From: Rhododendron vialii
Lineage: Eukaryota > Streptophyta > Magnoliopsida > Ericales > Ericaceae
Length of the DNA: 64,000 nt
NCBI RefSeq assembly: GCF_030253575.1
Contig: NC_080557.1
Span: forward strand, 48,095,501 to 48,159,500
Reading direction: 5' to 3'
Shown: positions 23,114 through 32,609 of the stretch, piece by piece
How positions within the stretch are numbered: position 1 is the stretch's first letter
Layout: each line of letters opens with the position of its first letter
Position numbers and translations under genes: made by a program
The notes under the pieces: model-generated
Database searches by the model: none
Seen by the model: only the letters and a program-made list of their open reading frames with translations
What the model was told of the DNA's origin: nothing

Positions 23114-23358
23114 CTCCCTCCGTCCCGGTTTGTTTGTCTCCTTTTTGATTTTTTGAGAGCGTTTGACCTCTCAAAGAATTAACTATAATTTTCAATTCGT
23201 AATATTTTTAATATGCAATATGAATCTTATTTGATAAATCTTAATTAGTTTTATTATACAAAATCTTCAAAAAAAAAAATTATAAAATGTAAGATATAAG
23301 TATATTTTTGAAAGACACGTATTTCGACAATTGGACAAATAAATTGGGACGGAGGGAG
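23114..23358. mobile_element. Stowaway MITE, well preserved
   Basis: A 245-bp element begins CTCCCTCCGTCCCGGTTT and ends in the inverted terminus TTGGGACGGAGGGAG. It is flanked by TA at 23112-23113 and 23359-23360. The A+T-rich interior has no coding capacity. This is the classic Tc1/mariner-derived form, about 270 bp after the RALF stop codon. Confidence 0.9.
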
Positions 23359-23421
23359 TATGAGATTATATGGATCTCAAGATCAATCAAGATGGCACGT
23401 AAGGAGGCCTACAACTTGGTT

Positions 23422-23739
23422 TGCGGGATCTACTTCGGTCTCGCTCCGATGATCGAAAACATTCATTTCGTAGAGCTCGTCAAGTAGAACCATCATGTGT
23501 AAAATCAGTTCGATTGGATATCATTAAATGTCTGATCGAAACATTTTTATTTTGAAAATAATGGATCCGGAAAATACTGGATCAAATCCTCTGGATTCCA
23601 TTATTGGCAAGTTGTATGTGTTCAGATTAGGTACTTAATGATATCCGATCAAGCTGATTATTCGCATGATTTTCTTCTCGACGAGCTCTTCGAAGTAAAC
23701 GTTTGCGATCATCGGAGCGAGACCTGAGAGGGCCCCGCA
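23422..23739. mobile_element. Foldback MITE with 105-bp arms
   Basis: The left arm contains GGTCTCGCTCCGATGATCG and the right arm its exact complement (CGATCATCGGAGCGAGACC, 23706-23724). The match continues inward with GAGCTCGTC and GATATCATTAA blocks and outward to GCGGG and CCCGC. It lies directly before the LPA1 exon fragment. The superfamily was not determined. Confidence 0.8.
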
Positions 23740-23803
23740 AGGCCGGGACATCACCGTGCCGTCCCTTGGAGGGCACAGCACGGCCCCTCATTTCAGACAC
23801 TGA

Positions 23804-23985
23804 TTTTCCAGGCTAAAGATGCTATATGTCAGTTTGAAACAGGGCAGAGAGGCACTTTGGACCCTAATTTCGTGGAAGCTCAAGTTGCCGTCTCTCTCTA
23901 GCTGTAATGAAGGATCACAGGTGGCCATTCTTTGCTTTCCTTCCTGTTCTGTTTTTTTTCTTGCTTTTGAACTGTTTGTTCGATG
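23804..23985 (+). pseudogene. Broken copy of LPA1 exon 2 and flanking introns
   Basis: The sequence aligns with LPA1 17025 to about 17205. It shares TTTTCCAGG at the acceptor, AAAGATGCT, CAGTTTGA, GGAAGCTCAAG, CACAGGTGGCCATTCT against TACAGGTGGCCATTCT at the donor, and GCTTTCCTTCC in the intron. Flanking intron is included, so it arose by DNA duplication and not from mRNA. Relative to exon 2 it has substitutions, small length changes and an in-frame TAG, and cannot encode the TPR segment. No other LPA1 exon is seen nearby. Confidence 0.85.
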
Positions 23986-25124
23986 CGTTTGTGCTTCGTA
24001 CTAATCAACTTGATTGAAGTAAGTCACACAAAAAAAAAAAAAACCAGAAAAATACTTGATTGAAGATTATCTGAAAACATTAGCGAAGCAATTCAAATTA
24101 ACTTACTGATTGGTACGCAATGGGTGTTTTGTCATCAGAAATTAAAAGGGGAATCAATTAGTATCAATTAGACTACACTTAATTAGCATCATATAGGTAT
24201 GTGCATGGAACTCTAGTACTGTACCTATGTCGATCAAGACCGAAATCAAGATCTCACCTTTTGGTATGAGCGCTAAAAAAATATCTTTAGTCCCACCAAA
24301 GCGACTACCAAGACTTGAATCCAAGCATTGAGTGAGAAAATACAAGTAGTTACCCATAGCGTTGGGCCGATGGGCACTCTAATGCAAAAGTCCGTCTCTC
24401 TTGCAATGGAAAGATCTTAATAGTAGAGGTAGAGAGAGCACAGAGCACCTTCCTAGGGTTGGGGGGCGTGAATTTTTTGGTACTTTTTGTTTTGATAATT
24501 TTGTTCGTCTTTTCTCGCTAAGTTCAAATATTTTTTTTTAATATTTTTTTTTAGAAAATTGTGTTGTAGATTGGATGATAGATTTACCGACGTACAACAT
24601 AATTCTTATTCTTTACTGTCTTGACACATTGACCGAAGACTTATTTATCTCATCGATACAGTTAATAGGATTATTGACAACCTTTAAAGAGTAAACAATC
24701 TTGATGAAAGTACGCGCGAAAAGATCTCACAAAAAAATCTGGATTGGAAGAGAGAATAGAATTCCTTGATGATGAAAGAGAGATCGAGGACATGCATTTT
24801 CCTATATATATATGAATGGTGATGAGACACACTGCGAGCAAAGCGATAACAATAATTAATGGTAGTACACGTAATGTTTTTCCAGATTCATCTTATTATA
24901 ACACCGACGATTTCTGAAGCTGAAGAGACAAATGTCTCTGAAACATGACGAATGTATCCTCATTAGCTCATACAAGTATATGTTTTTTTTTTGATCCGCT
25001 CATACAAGTATATGTAGGGTCCTCTTCTAACAACTACTCCACTATATAGAATCATAATAATAATAATACCTTTGTGAATCTATTACGTAATGCATGGCCC
25101 TGTTCGAATGATTAATTTATGTAC
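23986..25124. other. Intergenic, A+T-rich
   Basis: No gene was recognised. The stretch has poly-A and poly-T runs and a short duplicated phrase (CTCATACAAGTATATG at about 24967 and 25002). Confidence 0.4.
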
Positions 25125-25423
25125 CATAATTTTTTGATTTTTTTTTTTTTAGGTTTGTTAGTTTTACGCCAATCTTTTATGTGATATGAGTGAGTTAGAA
25201 TGAGAGGAACCAGAAAGTAAAAAATTGTGATATTTACACAAGTATTTTGGGAAATATATATCTAAGAAAATGTCCACAAACTGATTTTTTGAGCTTTTAT
25301 TTGGATATTTTTCAAAACACTTGTGTAAAAGTCATGGTTTTTGCTTTTTCGGTTCCTCTCATCCATATCACATAAAAGTTTAGTGTAAAACTAATAAATG
25401 CAAAAAAAAATTGAATAAAAGAC
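25125..25423. mobile_element. Foldback MITE-like element
   Basis: Left (AGTTTTACGCCAATCTTTTA, TGTGATATGAG, GAGAGGAACC) and right (GGTTCCTCTCATCC, ATATCACATAAAAG, TAGTGTAAAACTAA) blocks are inverted copies in the same order. They enclose a second inverted pair around ACACAAGTATTTTG and CAAAACACTTGTGT. A related partial sequence lies at about 25780-25860. It is non-coding. Confidence 0.65.
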
Positions 25424-25491
25424 AACCAAAAAAATATTCTGCGTTAGTCACTAGCCAACGTAAACACCCTCAGGCCCACTAATCAGGTTGA

Positions 25492-25723
25492 GGCCCCGTT
25501 CCAGAACGATAAATAAGTACTTATTTTTTAAGAAGACAATTTTAAGCTCAAAAATCATATGCTTATGCAAATAATTTTTCTATCACTATGGATCTTGTTT
25601 AATAGATCTCATTGAGATCTTTAATATGGTGTAAAAAAAATTGAAAAAATAATTTTCATCTACATTATTTTTGAGTTTGAAAATGTGAAATAAGTATTTA
25701 TTTTTTAAAAAGGTGTTCGAGCC
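25492..25723. mobile_element. MITE, GGCCCCGTTCC family, copy 3
   Basis: The left terminus GGCCCCGTTCCAGAACG is intact and mirrors the right terminus of copy 2. The right end is decayed (GTTCGAGCC). TGA lies directly outside both ends, a 3-bp target duplication consistent with PIF/Harbinger. The interior matches copies 1 and 2, including AATAAGTACTTATTTTTTAA. Confidence 0.8.
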
Positions 25724-25913
25724 TGAGTTATACTAAGCAAAAAGTGCAAAAAATGAGTTGTCATATATTATTCAATTTTTTTCTATTTTTTTAGTTTTAC
25801 ACCTAACTTTTATGCATTATTGATTCGTCTCGGTGTGATGAATCGGAAAATCCAATTTTTTTTTTACTTTTACTTAAATATTTTAAGAAATGTCAACTTT
25901 TAAGTTAAAAAGA

Positions 25914-26130
25914 AGGTTGTCAACCCCGTGTTGGCCTAGTGGTATTGACCGAGAACTTATGAGTTTGCTCAATGATAAGATTTCATACGTGTTCACTTCT
26001 TCCATTGCATGTGTAGTAACTTTTGACTTTCGAGACCACCTCAGCCCACGATGTAAAAGTTCAAAGGATTATGAGAGGAATAGTAAAAGAATTAGTTTGA
26101 GATGTGTACAAATTTGTGCGAAAAAATAAA
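25914..26130 (+). mobile_element. Possible SINE-like fragment
   Basis: GTGTTGGCCTAGTGGTATTG at about 25930 resembles the tRNA-derived A-box head of plant SINEs. No convincing B box, A tail or target duplication follows, so only the head is supported and the right end is a guess. Confidence 0.3.
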
Positions 26131-26415
26131 ATAAAGGCGGTCCTTGATAAGTACTTATCAGAATTTCCTAATGACAGATTGTCCCCGCATTAAACGTGTC
26201 GCTGTTTCCGGAATCCACATGTACAGTCTCTCTCTCCCTCTCTCCCCACATCATCACAACAACTGAAGAAAGCCCCATACCCATCCCTTCCATCTTCTGA
26301 CCAAATCCTGAGGAGCACCGTCGGCACTAGCCTTCCATCCACGTGTACCACCACCCTCCACCCCTCCCCTCCTCTTTCGTCCACGTTTCACTCCCCCGAT
26401 AACCTCGTTCCCCTC

Positions 26416-26422
26416 TATATAA
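26416..26422 (+). promoter_or_regulatory. TATA box of TSPO
   Basis: TATATAA lies 91 bp before the TSPO ATG, followed by a CT-rich leader (about 26452-26481). Confidence 0.65.
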
Positions 26423-26512
26423 CACCCACCTGAAATTCCTCACTCCACCTCCCTCTCTCTCTCTTCTCTCTCTCTCTTTCTTCCTCTGTGTTTGAAGTAA
26501 CATCTGCATGTG

Positions 26513-27118
26513 ATGGAGCCAGAAACAGAAAACATCCGACAAAGAGGAACAAGGGGCGAGCCCACCGTGGACGAACCGAAAACAAATGAAAACTACGAAA
26601 ACAGCACCAAGACCTCCGAGGATCAAAGCGGCAGCAAAACCAAAGGGAGGAGGCCGAGGAGGATAGCGACAGCGAGACGCGGCCTCCGCTCGTTGGCCAT
26701 AGCCGTGGCGCTCCCTCTGTCCCTCCACCTCGCCGCGGTTGTGTTTCTCCACGTGGCCTCAGCCAAGCACCCCACGTGGTTCCGATCCCTGGCTTTGGAG
26801 GCGGTCTTCGTGGGCCTGCCCGCCCTCATGGGCTTCTGCGCCTGGCTGTTTTGGGTCGACGGTGGCTTTCACCGTCGGCCCATGGCGTTGGCGTTCTTTC
26901 TGAGCTACCTTGCTTTGAGCCTGGCGTGGGACCCGATTGTTTTCGGGTTGGGTGCGCCTTGGGTCGGGTTGGTCGTGAGCTGGGCGATGCTGGGGGCTTT
27001 GATTGCGTGTCATATGATCTTCAAGGAGGCGAATCCGATTGCGGGGGATCTGGTGGCTGCTTCCATGATATGGGCTGTGTTTGTGATTTGTTTGAATCTT
27101 AAGCTTTTGTTGTGGTGA
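26513..27118 (+). CDS. TSPO: TSPO, tryptophan-rich sensory protein (translocator)
   Basis: TSPO is a membrane protein that binds porphyrins and heme. The plant form is stress- and ABA-induced and acts in the early secretory pathway. This single exon encodes 201 residues from the ATG at 26513 (a GTG just before it is in frame but is not the start). A plant-specific hydrophilic N-terminus of about 55 residues, rich in Lys, Arg, Glu and Thr, precedes five hydrophobic segments near 58-80, 90-110, 118-140, 144-166 and 172-200. Signature blocks are ATARRGLRSL, WVDGGFHRRP, LAWDPIVF and NPIAGDLV. Being intronless and of this length matches Arabidopsis TSPO. The local G+C is much higher than in the flanks. 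An AATAAA at 27228-27233 is a likely poly(A) signal. Confidence 0.93.
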   Translation: MEPETENIRQRGTRGEPTVDEPKTNENYENSTKTSEDQSGSKTKGRRPRRIATARRGLRSLAIAVALPLSLHLAAVVFLHVASAKHPTWFRSLALEAVFVGLPALMGFCAWLFWVDGGFHRRPMALAFFLSYLALSLAWDPIVFGLGAPWVGLVVSWAMLGALIACHMIFKEANPIAGDLVAASMIWAVFVICLNLKLLLW

Positions 27119-27620
27119 AGTGGGGTGGGATAATCGTGGTATTCTAGCTTTGTTTTGTTACTGTATGTGGAAGTTGTGTTATGTAGATTGATGAAATCTG
27201 TTGTAACGATGATAAGAGAACGTGAAAAATAAAGTGTCATATTTTATATTTTATATAGTTAGGGGGATTAATGAAAAGTTAGCCAATGAGGGAGACTTTA
27301 GAGGCTATCATAATTCTGAAAGTTCAAATCCCGCTCCTCTTGAGATTCAACCTTGGTCTCCAGGAAGGAGACATGAGCGAATTCTCTCACCATGGTTTCA
27401 ATGAAAAATGAAATTTGAACGGAAAATATTGTATAGCTTTATTTTAGTTATTTTTATTTGTTTTAAGATGGTCTGAAATGAGAGAAACAAGGGTTCTGAT
27501 AATAAAAACAAAAAAAAGAAACAGGTTTTTACTACAATTATATTTGGATGAGGGTCGATGAGTATGTGTACACAATGTCAATAAATCAGCTTATTAAATT
27601 ATTTACACTAAATAATCTCT
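27119..27620. other. TSPO 3' flank
   Basis: Contains the poly(A) signal and A+T-rich sequence. About 27265-27420 has a tRNA-like AAGTTCAAATCCCGC and a phrase on oppositely oriented GGTCTCCAGGAAGGAGACA, possibly a decayed repeat. No gene was seen. Confidence 0.4.
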
Positions 27621-28500
27621 CTCATTTTTTATAGAAAGACTACAGCCACCGCATGCCATTTGGGGTCCACTCCTGGCCCCGCACGTACGATCCAATTCGT
27701 TCAATAATTTTTTTTTAAAAAACCGAGTGGGTTGCGCAAGAAATCAGCTTGATCCGATATGTGTAGGTAGGCCTGGGTAACAGGTCGCGTCGGGTCGTGT
27801 TCGTGTCGTGTTAGTTGGGTTTGTGTCACAAATCACCCAACCCGAACCCAACCCATTTAGAATTCGTGTTTCTTGAGTCGTGTCATTTTCGTGTTTCGTG
27901 TCAGAAATGCTCAACCCTAACCCGTTAACTTCGTGTCCGGTTCGTGTCGTGTTATCGTGTCTGTTGCCCAACTCTATATAGAATTACAGATATACCATAT
28001 ATTATGTATATACGTTCGTGTTAATGGGTGACACAAATTAGTAACCGTGTTAGTCGTGTCAATTTCGTGTCTTGCGTGTTCAACCCGAACCCAACCCATT
28101 TAGAATTCGTGTTCTCAAGTCGTGTCATTTTCGTGTTTCGTGTCAGAAATGTTCAACCCTAACCCGCTAACTTCGTGTTCGGTTCGTATCGTGTTATCGT
28201 GTCTCGTATCCGTTGCCCAGCTCTATGTGTAGGTGCTCAGATCAAGCTTTTCATCTTTGAAAAATCAGAAAAACAATCTTTCCATTTTTCCCAATTTTCC
28301 AAAGATGAGAAGCTTGATCCGAGCACTTAAACATATCGGATCGAGCTAATTTCTAAAGCGACCCACTCAATTTTTTTTTTATAAATTATTGAACGGATCG
28401 GATTGTCCTTGCAGGGCCCCGGAGTGGCTCCAAATGGCATGCGGTGGCCGGCTACCGCATTACACCTGCGGTGGCCGTAGTCTTTCTGCATTTTTTTATG
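27621..28500. mobile_element. Foldback element split by a nested insertion
   Basis: The left part (27621-27768) and right part (28224-28500) are inverted relatives. AGAAAGACTACAGCCACCGC pairs with GCGGTGGCCGTAGTCTTTCT, GCATGCCATTTGG with CCAAATGGCATGC, and TTGATCCGATATG with CATATCGGATCGAG. Between them sits a separate 455-bp element with its own target-site duplication. The right part also holds an internal hairpin (GATCAAGCTTTTCATCTTTG and AAAGATGAGAAGCTTGATC). It is non-coding. Confidence 0.75.
27769..28223. mobile_element. Nested non-autonomous DNA transposon, 11-bp target-site duplication
   Basis: Flanked on both sides by TATGTGTAGGT (27758-27768 and 28224-28234). The ends AGGCCTGGGTAAC and (complement) GAGCTGGGCAACG are imperfect inverted repeats. 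The interior is full of CGTGTCGTGTT-type motifs, with a block of about 130 bp present twice (starting CAACCCGAACCCAACCCATT at about 27838 and 28081). The target-site length suggests a Mutator-like origin, but this is inferred. No transposase is present. Confidence 0.8.
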
Positions 28501-29611
28501 CAAATCACGTGAATGATGTGACAAGTTTGATGACTGTGCATCCAATTTGGCGTTAAGAATAATTTGTCAAAATGGGTGGAAAAAGTTTTGCCATTGTTTG
28601 GTTTTCGGGTATTTTAGTTTGATCGAATAGTGGATGGAAAAAAAGAAAGGATAATGATTGGAGAGAATGTGTAATAAATAAAGTAAAGAGAGAGAAATGA
28701 AAGTAATATTTAGAGTAGGATATTGATTAAAAAATAAAAACAAAACAATGTTAAACTTGAAAACGAACAAAGTCACAATTCTTTATAATTTTAGCATAGG
28801 CATGGATCGAATTTGGCCTAATAATGCATTCGCCGTTACAAGGCGGAAGTTGATAGTGTCTAGTGTCTATCCCAACAACTTTCTCACACCACAACTAGAA
28901 GGCATCACGAAAGAATAGAAAAACGAAGTATTTTCGTAACATTCTATATGTTCACTTATTAATAAAGTTGCAGGACTTACTTTAGTGGGAATTTTTCACT
29001 AGAAATACTTTTTTGAAAAATAGATCCTATCAAAAGGGAGTAATTTAAGTTTCTTATAAGATTTTTTTGTCAAGAGAACAACACAAGTGAAAAAAACAAA
29101 TTTCATTTTTCTTTATTTAACCTTGCTATATTTATTCGAATTGATTTCTCACACATCGATCCCACAACTAAACAAGTCCGAAAGAAAGCTCACAATTACA
29201 TGTAGGAAAACGAGTCTTTTCAGATCTAATGGGTTTTAAAGTCGCTTGTAAAAGATTTTTCTACGTTTTACCTTTTTGTTTTAGAACATTGGAGATGAAT
29301 CCCGTATCACTTGTTTATGGCTAGTAAGTGGTGTTTTCGATAGTGAAAAATTTGTAAATTTTTATTTATGATTAAGAGGTTGTTAGGTGTTTCAGGTAGT
29401 GAATAAGTTGTTGAGAAATGTCAAATTGTTTTCGATAGTGAATAAGTTGTTGATGGGTTTGTGAGTGAGTTACTGTAGCAAAAAGAGTTTTTGTTGACAA
29501 CTTTTTTTTAATAGAAACGAGATAGTAAAATGTGAAACTTTTTTATTAGTGGAAAATAATATGATAAAATGCGTTAAGTTTTTTATTTTTTTGTAATTAA
29601 AGACACCCCCT
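28501..29611. other. Intergenic, A+T-rich
   Basis: No gene was recognised. A short phrase around GATAGTGAATAAGTTGTTGA recurs at about 29391 and 29436. Confidence 0.4.
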
Positions 29612-30525
29612 AAGGCCAGGTGGATAAGACGGCTCTGCTGCCCACCATGGTAGAGCATCCCCAACCCACACCTCACACACCTCACACGGCACCGTTTTGA
29701 TAAGGAAAAAAATAAACAAACTCTTTCGCTTGCAATTTTATGGAGCAAAAACGTGATTATGAAAGTCCTAAAGTTAAAATTTAATTATGTCTCTTTAGAA
29801 CAATATGATCAGAATAATAAGATCTGCGCGTCAATTCAAACGGATTGAAAATTGGAGTACTTAAATTTTTTAATCATATTTTTTAATATATAAACGGTCT
29901 AAAAAAATTTAGTACGCCAATTTTTAATTCGTTTGAATAAGTACGAATATCTTATTATTCTAATCATATTATTTTAAAGTATCATAATTAATTTTTATCT
30001 CTAGAGCTCTCATAATTAAGTATTTGCTCTTTATTTAAGATCCTGTAGATCAGAAACGTAATTATGAGAGTCCTATAAACAAAAGTTAATTATATCTCTT
30101 TAGAATAATATGATTAGAATAATAAGATTTTCGTACTTGTTCAAACGAATTAAAAATTGGCATACTTAAAAATTTAGACTGTTTATATATTAAAAAATAT
30201 GATTAAAAATTAAATGCTCAAATTTTCAATCCGTTTGATTTGACGAGAAGATCTTATTATTCTGATCATATTATTCTAAAGAAACATAATTAAATTTTAA
30301 CTCTAGGACTCTCATAATTACGTTTCTGCTCCATAGGATTGCAAGCGGAATAGTTTGATTCTTTTTCCCTTATAAAAACGGTGCCGTGTGAGGTGTGGGT
30401 TGGGGCTGCTGTGCCATGGTGGGCAACAAAGCCCCCGCGTCCTATCAAAACGGTGCCATGTAAGGTGTGGGTTGGGGCTGCTGTGCCATGGTGTTCAGCA
30501 GAGCCCCCGCGTCCAGGCGGATAGG
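29612..30525. mobile_element. Large foldback element with palindromic arms, about 910 bp
   Basis: The centre is near 30045. The left arm runs from GGCCAGGTGG (29612) through GGCACCGTTTTGAT and ATTATGTCTCTTTAGAAC. The right arm is its inverted copy, through GAAACATAATTAAA, AAAACGGTGCCGTG and a final GCCTGCTG. Each arm is itself folded: CAAACGGATTGAAAATTGG pairs with CCAATTTTTAATTCGTTTG within the left arm. The motif therefore occurs four times in alternating direction. The right end carries a tandem duplicate of about 70 bp (CGGTGCCATGTAAGGTGTGG). It is a relative of the element at 6253-6830. Confidence 0.8.
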
Positions 30526-32538
30526 CCTGCTGTGATCATTGCCAATGGTCAATCTGGTAAAAGAACTGCAAGGGTCGTGGCACTTATGTTTTGCCATTTT
30601 TTTTAGACGAAATTTGATTTTTCATATCTAAGAGTCGTTGATATTTTTTGCGAAAACAATCTCCATAAAAATTAGCTCAATTGAATATTCTTTAAAGTGA
30701 CCTGTTACTATATATTTTGTGTCCAACAGCTTTTTCTCTCCCTTTCTCTCAAATGGCATTTTGCCAAAATTATTGTCATATATGGCAAAAAATATGGCAT
30801 TTGCCAAATTTAAGAGGGAGTTGAGTTTGTAGGTGTCGCACGCATTTTGCCATGTCTTGTGCCATTTTTTGGTTAAGGCATAAATCTTGACATTTTAGTC
30901 CAAATGATCAGATGTTCTGATCCCTGTTATCTCTCTCCTTTGGATTTTGTTAGGGATCAATCTCCGATTCAATACTAACCTTTAATTATCTTTTATTGGA
31001 TTAAACCTTTTCCAACTCAAACCACACTCTTCATATGGGATAGGAGAAGTTTTTGGGTGCAAATACCCAATGCACATCCGAGCGATCCAAATATGCTTTG
31101 GATGGCCTAGATCTAAACAATGGACTTCTCGTGGGATAGGGTCATAGTGCGTGACAGCGAGGCCTAATCTGCATAAAGGCCAGATAACCAACCTCTTAAC
31201 CCGGCCCAAAAAATAGCCGGAGGGGTCAAGTTAACTGTGGTTTAGCCCACCAAAAAATGGGCTTTGATCTGAGTCGGGTGCATGCAGGATACTTCTGTCC
31301 TGGGTTTGGGCTAGCCCATTATCATCTTTTTCCTGGGATACGGCCCAAGATTTATTTTGTCCGACCAATTTTCTTTTTTCTTTCGGAATAATTTGTCGGT
31401 ATTTAAAAAGTTGAAAATAACTTTTCCCATTAAAGGGTAGTTGTTCAAAAGTTGTAGCTGAGTAGTATATATTTTTAAATAATGACGCAATGGAATCACG
31501 GGTTTGAACTAATTAGAATGATTCTAATTTATTTACGCACCGAAAATAGTAAAAATTATAGTGATTTTTAAAAGTCTCTCATTGGTGATTAAAAAAAAAA
31601 GGAAAAAAGAAGCCTCTCATTAATGTGGTAAGGTGACTCTCTCCTTTTCCAATCCACCAAGCTTCGAAAGTTTGACTTTTTTTCTTATCTATAGAAGCAC
31701 ACTCTTTTTAAATTGATAGAAGCGGCCATTTACGTTTTTGGAAGAGATTCAAATTCCTGACATTTTTGTGAGATGTAAGAGTATTTGACCAACTGATCTA
31801 GCCCCAATTGATTAACCATATCAACGTGTTGTAATGCTTATGATATAGGAAGAAGTGCAATTATCGGTAATTATTTATCTAATGTAGAATTAGATTGACA
31901 TATTTTTCCGTTACAAAAATTGTAGAATGACACTAGTAAAGTAAATATTTCAACATTTGCGGAAGGACAAGAAAAAATGAGAGAAAATAAACAAAAAGGA
32001 AATTGCGAAGAAAATGGGGAGAAAATATTGTTACAATTATTATTTTGTTTCATTATTTTCTCCTCACTTTCTTCTCCAACCAAACAATGGATGAATTTTT
32101 TTCTCTTGTTATTCTCTTCCTTTTCCTCAATTCCAAACAAAACACAAGTTCGGTCGATATTTCGATTTTGGAATAGAAAAAGTGTTCCCATATAAAAATA
32201 AAATAAAAATCTAAATCCAAGGATTACCCCAAAAAAAAAAAAAATCTAAAGAGATGGACAACACTTATCAGAAATGGCAGAGAGAGAGAGAGAGAGATTA
32301 GTAGATCCACTAGTACCCCTGACCTTTACCAAACCATCATTCAATATTGTTCGTTTCCTTCCCCTCTACGGAGTAACTCTCACCCGAACCGGTCCTTCCT
32401 ACTCCCCGCCGCTTCATTCCATTTCTCGCTCTCTCTCCCCCGCCCCCACTCTCTCTCTAGAACATATACTTATAAAATAAAATCCTGAAAAATAAACTGG
32501 ACGCTCGATAAACTGATCTCCCGCAATCACCCACCCTC

Positions 32539-32540
<2 letters not shown>
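30526..32540. other. Intergenic and ATPase promoter
   Basis: No gene was recognised. Short frames near 31871-32191 and 32274-32480 are low-complexity. A GA repeat lies at about 32280-32297. The last few hundred bases are presumably the promoter and leader of the ATPase gene. Confidence 0.4.

Positions 32541-32571
<31 letters not shown>
32541..32571. repeat. (CT)n tract in the ATPase leader
   Basis: A CT run of about 31 bp ends 38 bp before the ATPase ATG. Confidence 0.9.
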
Positions 32572-32573
<2 letters not shown>

Positions 32574-32609
32574 CAACAAACTTTCAGATCAAAGAGAAAG
32601 ACAGACGAA

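Noticed and set aside
26327-26752. Minus-strand frames opposite TSPO and its promoter
   Set aside because: They are antisense to a clear TSPO gene and low in complexity (Arg/Glu/Gly runs from CT tracts).
27838-28110. Telomere-like AACCC runs and repeated CGTGTCGTGTT motifs
   Set aside because: They are part of the nested DNA transposon and do not form a CCCTAAA array.
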